DNA of 64,000 nucleotides. It comes from an uncultured Treponema sp. GTDB lineage: Bacteria; Spirochaetota; Spirochaetia; Treponematales; Treponemataceae. Under the pieces are notes generated by a model. The model saw nothing but the letters and a program-made list of their open reading frames with translations, was not told the origin of the DNA and made no database searches. Made by a program: the position numbers and the translations under genes. Shown one piece after another: positions 8,582 through 16,642 of the stretch. The first letter of the stretch is position 1, and every line of letters begins with the position of its first letter. The stretch is taken from positions 1 to 64,000 of the forward strand of contig CAMVDX010000014.1 in assembly GCA_947166355.1 (NCBI GenBank), given 5' to 3'.

Positions 8582-11500
8582 ATGAAGAAGAATATAAAGA
8601 AGATGATTTTTATAATCGGCTGTTTTTTTCTGATATCATCAGGATTAAGTGCTTTTTATTACGGGCCTGACGGACAGCATTCCAGCGGCGGAGGAAAAGA
8701 GAAGCCTTCAGAGAGCAGTCCTTCAAGCGAGTCTGAAAGTCAAACTAATGATAACACCGGAGGCAAATCAGAAAAACAGGGAAACGAAAACGGCGGAACG
8801 AATACCAACCCCGACGGCGGTCAGAGTAATACGGGCGGAACCTCTGGAGGCGGCGGAAATGAAAAAAATAAAGATGGGGCTGATGAAGAAAAAAAGAAAG
8901 AGGAAGAAGAAGCCGCAAGACGTGCACGCGAAGAAGCTGAACGGAAAGCCCGTGAGGAAAGAGAGCATATGGAAGCAATAAAAAATGCTCTGCAGGAAGC
9001 TGAAAAAAAGGCTCTTGATGAAGAGAATCGGTTGCAGGAACTTGAAGCTGAAATTGCAAAGGCTGAAGAGAGGTTAAAGAATGCAGATGATGGAAATATG
9101 TATCCTGCCGCCAGCCGCGCAATGAAACAGACCATGGATTCCCTCAAACGTCAGCAGGAAGAAAAACGTAAAAAATATGATGAAATTCAGAAAGAATGCG
9201 AAAAGCTGAATAAGGAAATCAAGGAAAAGGAAAACTCAAAAACCGGCGGAGACCCGGTAAGGCTTACAACTGGAAGCTATGAACAGAATGAGAGCGATAT
9301 AATAATTTCTGGTGTTCAGCCTTTTGAAGTAAAAAGAAAATATGATTCTGAAAATAAGATTATATCAAGCTTCGGCTACGGCTGGGTAACGAACCTTGAC
9401 CAGAGAATAATACTTGGTACAAGTGCTTCGATACAGAATGAATATGAAGAGCTTCTTGTGAATCTGAGTCAGGCGAAAGAAATTAGAGACAGCCTGGAAC
9501 TGGATATAAAAAGCTCTTACAGAATCTCATCAATAGAAAACGGAGAAACAGAGATTCTTCAAAGAAAGAACCGGCTTCTTGAAATCGGAGCTGCGGCGCA
9601 TGAACTTGCATTGCAGCGGGGAGAAAATATAGAAATAAATATTCCTGTGTTTGAAACAGAAACGGAAACAGATGAAACATCAGAAACACAGTTCTCAGAT
9701 GGTACAGTCAGTGTAGCTCCGGCTTCAGGTTCTGCAGCAGGTTCAGATTCAGGTAAAGTCTCTACTTCTGGTTCTGATTTGAACTCAGATTCCGGTTCGA
9801 ATTCAACATCCGGTTCTGCTTCGACTTCATCTTCCAGTTCTGTAGTAAGTTCTTCATCATCCTCTTCCTCTTCTTCGAGCACCAGTTCACAGTCGGGAAG
9901 CAGCATGACAGGTAATCCGGAAAACAGTCCTGGAAGCAGTACAGGTTTTTCAGGATTCTCAGAAGGTGTAACCTCAGCTTCATCAGACGGGAATCAGAGT
10001 GTTCCTGAAATTGAACCGCTTCCAAATATACTTGAGGGGGTAATAACGGAAGAAGAGCTTAATGCATTAATAGAGAGACTGAGGTTGAAGTCAGAAAATC
10101 TGAGTGTAACGGCTGAGCAGATATCCGCTGAGGCTTACAGGCGCGCCGAAGAACTGGATGGAATTATTGAATCATTTCGGGAAGATGTTTCATTTCTGAA
10201 TCAGATACAGAGTGAATATGAAGCGATGAAGCATGAGGTGGATGCATTTTATGCGGCAGAGTTTGCTCCGAGTGCAGGCCGCCATAACAGGAACAGCAGG
10301 GCTCTTTTTACTGGAATGGAGTCTGGCTATGAGGAAACCGGGCTTGATACAATTACCCTGATAGATGAAAACGAATATCCGCATCTTCTTTATGAAACAG
10401 GAGAAGGAAGCAGAATCTGGAGGAATGACAGTGAGAAAAATATTGTAAACGTTACGGTTGCAGACGACGGCTATCTTGTGTCGCTGCGTGACGGTACGGT
10501 AAAGGCCTTTGATGAAGCAGGCTTTATTATCAGGCTCACAGACAGAAATGAAAACACTATTGGAATCAGCCGTAATCCGGATGAAAAAATAAATTATATT
10601 GAAACTTCTTTCGGCGAAAAATACAGATTTGAATATAACGGAAGATTTATTTCAAAAATAACAAACGAACGTTCGTTAGATGAAAGTGTAAGCTATGGAT
10701 ACAGCGGAAACAGCCTTGTGAGTGTAAAGGATACAGACGGCGATACGGTAACCATGACTTATGATTCAGAAGACCGCATGACTGCTTTGAATAAATGCGA
10801 CGGAAGCAGCGTGCGTTTTGAATATGGAGAACAGACGGCAGATGGCTTAGTTCTTACAACTGCAACCGTAAACGAAGAAGGCTATGCCGAGCATTTTGAA
10901 TATGACAGAAGCGGTATGCGTACTGTATATATAGATCACGACGGAAACAGAACCTGTTACTGGTATGACGGCCGGCACAGAACAGTACGTGAGGAACAGC
11001 CTGACGGAACTGTCATTATAAATGAATATGATGATTTTGATAATTTAATCCGCATGAATGAAAACGGTAACGTTACTTCTTTCAGCTATGACGGCTCTGG
11101 AAATAAAACAGCTGCTTCTTACAGCGACGGAAGTTATGAGAGCTGGAGCTATGATGATTTTGGTCTGGTTATTTCGTATACAGACCGTGACGGTGTGAGG
11201 GAAGAGTATGTCAGGGATGGAAAAGGAAACATCACGGCATATCGCAGAGGCGGAAAAACTGTTTATGAGCAGACTGCTGATTCAAAAGGTCAGGTGACTA
11301 GCCGGACTGTTTATGGAGAGAAAGCAGTTACGGTGAATTATGTTTATGACAGGTACGGCAATGTGGTACGCAAAGAATGCGGCGGCGTGCTTACTGAATA
11401 TCAGTATGACGGCAGGAACAGGCTTGTGAAGGAAAAACAGGCGGGAAAGGTCTTGTCAGAATATCAGTATGAAGGAAATAAAACTGTAAGAAAAGATTAT

Positions 11501-14500
11501 AACGGTCTTGAAACTATATATCTAACTAACGGTCGTAAGGATTTGATTAGAGTTACGCAGAAAGATACCGTTACTGGAATCGTGCATGAAACAAGAATTG
11601 AATACGACAGAAGACATCTGCCGCTAAGAGTTTTCGAGGGAAACGGAGAGAATGAAAAACTTGTTTCTTCATATTTATATACTGCTGAAGGAAAGCTCCG
11701 TGCAGAAATCCTTCATGGCAGTGAAAACTGGATAAGACTTTATGAATACAGAAATAATCAGATATGTGAAGTGAAGCAGTTTAAGGTTTCAATTGGCGGG
11801 CTCGCGCAGGCAAACTCGGTCGGGGCGCATGGTGACCTATTTGAGTCTATCGAAAACACTGGTTCACCAATTGATGAAAATCGTCTGAGAACCTTGCTGA
11901 CAGCAGCGGAAGAAAATGTCTTTGTTCAGGAATATGGATATCAGATCTCTGGCGGAAACAGAAAACTCGTGACCGTAACCGACGGGCTTGGAGTTCAGAA
12001 TCTTTTTGAATATGACAGTAATGGAAATCTTATAAAGACTACGGACGGAAATGGTACTGTAAGGCAGAGAAATTACACAAGGGCCGGCCGTCTTTTTGCA
12101 GAACAGAGTTCTCACGGCGGCTGGTACGAATACGGCTATACTGACGGCTCCCTGAGCAGTGCCAGAGAACAGGGCGGTGCGGCTATCCGTGCTGAATACT
12201 ATCCGGATGGAAGCCTTAAGAGCGAGACAGACCGCTACGGTAAAACGACTTACTATCATTACGACAGTCGCAGCCGTGTAGTAAGTGTACAGAGTGAAGC
12301 TCAGAAAATCTGGTATGAATATGATGATTTTGACAGGGTGGTAAGGAGTGTCGTGGGGAACTCGGCAGATGAAGCTGTAAGCGTTTATTACGAGACTCAT
12401 GAATATTCATCTGATGGAAGAAAGGTAACCGTCAGTGAAGGCGGCAAATACAAGACAGTTTATGAGCTTGATGCCTTCGGAAATGTTGTTAAACAGATTG
12501 ATGGAAATACTAACGAACGTTCGTATGTATATGATATGCAGAACGGTCTTATTGCAGAATATGACGGTTATGGAGAAAAGACTTCTTATGAATACAACGC
12601 GCTTGGACTGGTGAGCAAGGTAACACTGCCGGATGGAACAGAAACAAAATATGAATACAATTATATGGGACTTCTTTCAAAAGTTACGGATGACTGCGGG
12701 ACAGTTTATGAAGCTTTATATGATAAGGCTGGCCGCCTTATAAAGGAGCGTAATCGTGCTGACTCAGAGAAATCCTATGAATATGACAGGGCAGGGCGGG
12801 TTACCAAAGTTCTCTGCGGTGGTGAAGTTGTAGAATCATATACTTACGGTGCTGATAGCCGAACAATAACCGTAAAGGACGGTAACGGTAATGATTACCT
12901 TTATAACTACGACGCCTTCGGTCGCCTGATAAGCGAAAGAAACCGCAGTAGTCTTGAACAGAATTATTCTTACGATGAAGAAGGTCAGCTTAACTACAGA
13001 AACAGCTTTGATGGCGGAACTACAACAATATCTTATTCATCAGACAGAACTGTAAGGACTGTCCGATATTCCGACGGTTCAGAAAACCGATTCGTCTACG
13101 ACATGATTGGTAACATTACAGAATCACAGAACGCTTACGGTAGAACGCAGTACCACTATGACCAGGGTGGCCACATGGTTTACCAGAAAGACGTAACGAC
13201 AGGTGAAGAAATCTATTTTACTTACGATGATGCCGGTAACAGAATAAGACTCGAAAGCTCTAACCGCCAGACTTCATACACCTATGGTAAAAACAACGAG
13301 GTAAAAGAAATTTTTGACAACAGGCAGAGAATCAGTATAAAATTAGAGTATGATAAAGTCGGAAGGGAAGCATTGAGAAAGTTTGGTAACGGCACATCAG
13401 AACAGACTCTATATGATAAAGCAGGACGTGTAACTGTTAAGACTCAGAAAAACAGCCGCGGTGAACTGCTGTGGGGTGAGGGCTATGTGTACGGCAGTGA
13501 CGGTAAACGGAGTGCAACGGTTGATAACCTCGGCCGGATTACTTTCTACGAATACAACAGTAAAGGTCAGCTCAGTGCAGTTTTCTATCCTTATACCGAT
13601 GAGATGATTAGGAATCTGAAGTCGGAAGCTGAAACGAACGGACTTTCTACAACAGCTGAAGCAGGCGAGAACCGTTTTATTACTAGCACAGAAAGAGCAG
13701 AACTAGTTCCGCTTCTAAACTCCATGCAGTACGGACTTGCCTATAATCTTACAAACTTACAGGTTTTCATAAAAGAAAGTTATGCCTACGACAGAAACGG
13801 CAACCGCACAACAAAAACTACCCCTTACGGAAAAATTGAATACACTTACGACAGGGAAAACTGCCTGCTTTCAAGCGGCTCTAAAGGTCAGACTTTCATA
13901 AACTATACTTATGACGCAATGGGAAATCTCCTCACAGAAGAAAGTGCAAATAAAACAGTAAAATACGCCTATAACGCTCAGAACCGCCTGATTTACTGCG
14001 AAGTAACAGACAGAGCAAATAAGGAATATGCCCAGACAACCTATGCCTACGATGCATTCGGCAGACGTATTATTGTACAGGACAGGGGAGAAGCCGCAAT
14101 CCGTACCCTTTACGATGGACTAACCTTTGACATCATTAAGCAGGGACCGACCTTCGCAAACGGCCAGTTCACAGATTCAGGCAGCGGCATAAAGTTCAGC
14201 AGCACCGGCCGCCCGACCGGAGACCGCTACCGCTACTTAGGCGACGAAGACAAAAAAGACGGCAGCCGCTACTTCTATCTGGACGAGGGAACTTACAAAA
14301 ATGTAAGCACTCGTTACCGCGGCGAACGCACAACAATAAACGTAAACGGAACACTAGCTGCCCAGACCACAACCGAAGGAACAGATTACTTTTCAACCGA
14401 CTTACTCGGAAGTATCCGTTCAACAACCGATGTCTACGGCGCACAGAAATCAAACTACACCTACGACGCTTTCGGCACTCTAATTCAGGGCAGTCTAAAC

Positions 14501-15304
14501 GGCACCACAGACCACGGCTACCTGGGCAAACAGTACGAATCAACAAGCCGGCTATACAACTACGGCTACCGCGACTACAAACCGCAGACTGCTAGATTCA
14601 CTACTCTCGACCCAATCCGCGATGGCGCCAATTGGTTCATCTATTGCAATAGCGACCCGGTAAACTTCATTGATTTACTTGGATTATGTGAGGCAAATGA
14701 TAGAGAAAACAATTTCTTACTGAAAGAAAATGAAAGATATACAAATAACATATATGAATATTATATACCTGAGGGTAATGGCAATAGACCTGGAGAAAAA
14801 CGTACTGAGACAAAAGGTGTTGTAATTCATTTTACAGAGGTAACTAGACAGGATCCTAAAAAAACAATAGATGCTTGGATAAAAGATGGAGAGAAAAAGA
14901 AACCAAAGTATGGTAGTGCTCAATATGTAATAGCTACAAATGGTAATATATATGCAGCTATCCCAGAGGATGAAGTTGCATATCATGCTGGTGGAAGTCC
15001 TGAAAATCCACTACGTTCTGAAATGAAAAACAAACTAGGTAATCCAAATAGAACTACAATAGGTATCGAGTTAGAAAATAATTATGATAGTGGAGGCTTT
15101 ACAAGTGAAACTGAAAATGCCGCGATTCAATTAACAGCAGAAATAATGCTAAAAAATGGTTTGGACCCCCAAAAAGACTTGTATAGACATAATGATCTAA
15201 CTGGAAAAAATTGTCCAAAATATTATGTTGATAATCCTGGAGAATGGGAACAATTTAAGTATAAAGTCGAACAAGAAATGGAAAGACTTGGAGGTGTAAA
15301 ATAA
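8582..15304 (+). CDS. RHS-repeat polymorphic toxin with C-terminal peptidoglycan amidase domain
   Basis: A 2240-residue exported RHS protein. Order: Sec signal peptide (1-24); Gly/Asn/Ser-rich linker; charged coiled coil (~95-220); a DUF6531-like entry module (GDPVRLTTGSY, ~222-275) interrupted by a Ser/Thr-rich insert (~375-470); many YD repeats (~640-1900); the RHS core (YRYLGDEDKKDGSRYFY through RFTTLDPIRDG, ending IDLLGL at ~2035); then a 205-residue tip. The tip matches Amidase_2 (N-acetylmuramoyl-L-alanine amidase): VVIHFTEV supplies the first zinc His (~2081), YRHNDLTGKNCP the second His and Cys (~2200), and IGIELEN is the conserved strand. Base composition becomes clearly more AT-rich at the tip, as expected for a swappable toxin cassette. 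SD GAGGAGG lies before ATG 8582. Secretion by the adjacent T2SS is inferred. Confidence 0.93.
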   Translation: MKKNIKKMIFIIGCFFLISSGLSAFYYGPDGQHSSGGGKEKPSESSPSSESESQTNDNTGGKSEKQGNENGGTNTNPDGGQSNTGGTSGGGGNEKNKDGADEEKKKEEEEAARRAREEAERKAREEREHMEAIKNALQEAEKKALDEENRLQELEAEIAKAEERLKNADDGNMYPAASRAMKQTMDSLKRQQEEKRKKYDEIQKECEKLNKEIKEKENSKTGGDPVRLTTGSYEQNESDIIISGVQPFEVKRKYDSENKIISSFGYGWVTNLDQRIILGTSASIQNEYEELLVNLSQAKEIRDSLELDIKSSYRISSIENGETEILQRKNRLLEIGAAAHELALQRGENIEINIPVFETETETDETSETQFSDGTVSVAPASGSAAGSDSGKVSTSGSDLNSDSGSNSTSGSASTSSSSSVVSSSSSSSSSSSTSSQSGSSMTGNPENSPGSSTGFSGFSEGVTSASSDGNQSVPEIEPLPNILEGVITEEELNALIERLRLKSENLSVTAEQISAEAYRRAEELDGIIESFREDVSFLNQIQSEYEAMKHEVDAFYAAEFAPSAGRHNRNSRALFTGMESGYEETGLDTITLIDENEYPHLLYETGEGSRIWRNDSEKNIVNVTVADDGYLVSLRDGTVKAFDEAGFIIRLTDRNENTIGISRNPDEKINYIETSFGEKYRFEYNGRFISKITNERSLDESVSYGYSGNSLVSVKDTDGDTVTMTYDSEDRMTALNKCDGSSVRFEYGEQTADGLVLTTATVNEEGYAEHFEYDRSGMRTVYIDHDGNRTCYWYDGRHRTVREEQPDGTVIINEYDDFDNLIRMNENGNVTSFSYDGSGNKTAASYSDGSYESWSYDDFGLVISYTDRDGVREEYVRDGKGNITAYRRGGKTVYEQTADSKGQVTSRTVYGEKAVTVNYVYDRYGNVVRKECGGVLTEYQYDGRNRLVKEKQAGKVLSEYQYEGNKTVRKDYNGLETIYLTNGRKDLIRVTQKDTVTGIVHETRIEYDRRHLPLRVFEGNGENEKLVSSYLYTAEGKLRAEILHGSENWIRLYEYRNNQICEVKQFKVSIGGLAQANSVGAHGDLFESIENTGSPIDENRLRTLLTAAEENVFVQEYGYQISGGNRKLVTVTDGLGVQNLFEYDSNGNLIKTTDGNGTVRQRNYTRAGRLFAEQSSHGGWYEYGYTDGSLSSAREQGGAAIRAEYYPDGSLKSETDRYGKTTYYHYDSRSRVVSVQSEAQKIWYEYDDFDRVVRSVVGNSADEAVSVYYETHEYSSDGRKVTVSEGGKYKTVYELDAFGNVVKQIDGNTNERSYVYDMQNGLIAEYDGYGEKTSYEYNALGLVSKVTLPDGTETKYEYNYMGLLSKVTDDCGTVYEALYDKAGRLIKERNRADSEKSYEYDRAGRVTKVLCGGEVVESYTYGADSRTITVKDGNGNDYLYNYDAFGRLISERNRSSLEQNYSYDEEGQLNYRNSFDGGTTTISYSSDRTVRTVRYSDGSENRFVYDMIGNITESQNAYGRTQYHYDQGGHMVYQKDVTTGEEIYFTYDDAGNRIRLESSNRQTSYTYGKNNEVKEIFDNRQRISIKLEYDKVGREALRKFGNGTSEQTLYDKAGRVTVKTQKNSRGELLWGEGYVYGSDGKRSATVDNLGRITFYEYNSKGQLSAVFYPYTDEMIRNLKSEAETNGLSTTAEAGENRFITSTERAELVPLLNSMQYGLAYNLTNLQVFIKESYAYDRNGNRTTKTTPYGKIEYTYDRENCLLSSGSKGQTFINYTYDAMGNLLTEESANKTVKYAYNAQNRLIYCEVTDRANKEYAQTTYAYDAFGRRIIVQDRGEAAIRTLYDGLTFDIIKQGPTFANGQFTDSGSGIKFSSTGRPTGDRYRYLGDEDKKDGSRYFYLDEGTYKNVSTRYRGERTTINVNGTLAAQTTTEGTDYFSTDLLGSIRSTTDVYGAQKSNYTYDAFGTLIQGSLNGTTDHGYLGKQYESTSRLYNYGYRDYKPQTARFTTLDPIRDGANWFIYCNSDPVNFIDLLGLCEANDRENNFLLKENERYTNNIYEYYIPEGNGNRPGEKRTETKGVVIHFTEVTRQDPKKTIDAWIKDGEKKKPKYGSAQYVIATNGNIYAAIPEDEVAYHAGGSPENPLRSEMKNKLGNPNRTTIGIELENNYDSGGFTSETENAAIQLTAEIMLKNGLDPQKDLYRHNDLTGKNCPKYYVDNPGEWEQFKYKVEQEMERLGGVK

Positions 15305-15898
15305 ATGAAAAAAAATATTAATATTTGTCTAATTTTTTTGATTACAGTATTTGTTTATGGACAGAAATCAATGTTTGATAAATTAACTATTATAGGAGAA
15401 CATGAGGACCTTCATAGCATAATAAATATTGGAAATTCAATAATTGAGACATTAGTTAAAAATGATTATGAACTTCTTTCTCATTATTGTTTTGAAGAAA
15501 TTCGTTTTTCTCAAGCTTTAGGGTTTTCCATTGAAACCGATACAAGCATAAATAAGAAATACATATCAGTTGCAGGAAAATCAAATAAAAAATTTCCATT
15601 TTATTTTTTTCAGCCAGATAAGTTTATTGATTATGAATTAAAAGATATTCTTGAATCCTATAAACCAAATTCTGAAAAATTAGAGGCTGTTGTAATTAAT
15701 GGTTTGATAAAGAATAAAGAAGTTGAGAAAAAATATTTATCTGATTTAGCAAAAATTTTTGGAGAATGTGTTTCACTAGAATATTATTCAGGTCCATCTG
15801 ATTTACAGATAGATTGGGAGTGTACAATTTTAATATTGAAAAAGGTTGGACTAACATATAGACTTGTTGGAATTTCACAAGATTACTGGCAACCATAA
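15305..15898 (+). CDS. Putative periplasmic immunity protein for the RHS amidase toxin
   Basis: No family recognised. The 197-residue product begins with a Sec signal (MKKNINICLIFLITVFVYG, cleavage near Gly/Gln), so it would act in the periplasm, where a peptidoglycan amidase would do damage. It follows the toxin stop with no gap (TAA then ATG), and its GGAGGTG Shine-Dalgarno lies inside the last toxin codons, so the two are translationally coupled. Its AT-rich composition matches the toxin tip and not the RHS body. These features fit a toxin-immunity pair; immunity itself is an inference. No lipobox or membrane helix beyond the signal is visible. Confidence 0.75.
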   Translation: MKKNINICLIFLITVFVYGQKSMFDKLTIIGEHEDLHSIINIGNSIIETLVKNDYELLSHYCFEEIRFSQALGFSIETDTSINKKYISVAGKSNKKFPFYFFQPDKFIDYELKDILESYKPNSEKLEAVVINGLIKNKEVEKKYLSDLAKIFGECVSLEYYSGPSDLQIDWECTILILKKVGLTYRLVGISQDYWQP

Positions 15899-16026
15899 AT
15901 AAGAACACTGTCGATTTTTTTTATTGAATAATTAATTTTCGTAATTCAAAGAACGTTACGGGGGAACGGGGCTATGAATTTGATTTTTGTTTGGGCATGG
16001 AGTAGGAAAACGTAGAGTAGCCTAGT

Positions 16027-16238
16027 AAGCTCCGGGCAGAAATTCTCCACGGAACTGAGACCTGGATCCGACTCTATGAATACAGAAATAATCAGATTTC
16101 AGAACTCAAACAATTCAAGGTAAATTCGGTGGTTGAGGTCCTTGAAACCACCGCAGATCTCATCGACGAAACAAGATTGCAACCCCTTCTGCACACTGCC
16201 GTCTCAAATGTCTACACTGAGAACACATTTCTACAAAC
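16027..16238 (+). pseudogene. RHS gene remnant
   Basis: One frame reads KLRAEILHGTETWIRLYEY and continues with NNQISELKQFKV, nearly identical to residues around 1040-1070 of the intact RHS protein (KLRAEILHGSENW, NNQICEVKQFKV). Homology continues through DETRLQPLLHTAVSNV. A short piece resembling the GGTGGTTGAG...CCACC repeat family lies inside it (16124-16147). There is no start codon and the frame leaves the homology where the Rpn remnant begins. It is probably the scar of a second RHS copy or displaced tip. Confidence 0.85.
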
Positions 16239-16511
16239 GAGCCCGGAGAAGATGATTTTTCAAGGCGTCTTTCCAGACTTGTAGCGGATTATAAAGAAGA
16301 CGAATAATACAGGAGTGATTATTTAGTAATGAATTTACATGACCATGACATTAGATACGAAGCTCTTGCCGAAGGTGCCAGACAGAAAGCCGTGGAAGCT
16401 GCAAAAGCTTTTCTTGCAGACGGAAAGTATACACCGGAAAGAATTGCAGAACTTCTTAATATCCCTGTAGAAGCCTTTATGGAAAAGGCTCCGCATAGAC
16501 AAGGAAAATAG
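16233..16511 (+). pseudogene. Rpn / PD-(D/E)XK nuclease-family transposase remnant (C-terminal part)
   Basis: Reading in one frame from 16233 gives TNEPGEDDFSRRLSRLV, a TAA stop near 16305, then YRSDYLVMNLHDHDI and on to ERIAELLNIPVEAF. This aligns continuously with the C-terminal third of the intact Rpn-family gene at 23305-24126. The ORF track lists only the last 60 residues (16329-16511) as an ORF. The internal stop and missing N-terminal nuclease part mark it as a pseudogene. It abuts the RHS remnant without a gap. Confidence 0.85.
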
Positions 16512-16524
16512 GCAGATGAACTTG

Positions 16525-16556
16525 CAAAAAAAGGTGGCGGAAGTTTTCCGTCACCC
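16525..16556 (-). terminator. Rho-independent terminator downstream of the caspase operon
   Basis: On the minus strand a GGTGACGG / CCGCCACC stem (one mismatch) with an AAAACTT loop is followed directly by seven T. It lies about 90 bases past the stop of the caspase-like gene. A second hairpin (TGCCGTG/CACGGCA) at 16601-16626 lacks a T-run. Confidence 0.75.
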
Positions 16557-16642
16557 AAAAAGGAGAAAAGGATTTAGTTTTGTTTATGCTTGTTATAGAT
16601 TGCCGTGTCGGGCACGAGCACGGCAAAGACTTGGCAGTTGTT

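Noticed and set aside
9559-9906. Acidic minus-strand ORF with EEEEEDDEE
   Set aside because: It is the reverse frame of the serine-rich RHS insert, so it has an artefactual acidic composition.
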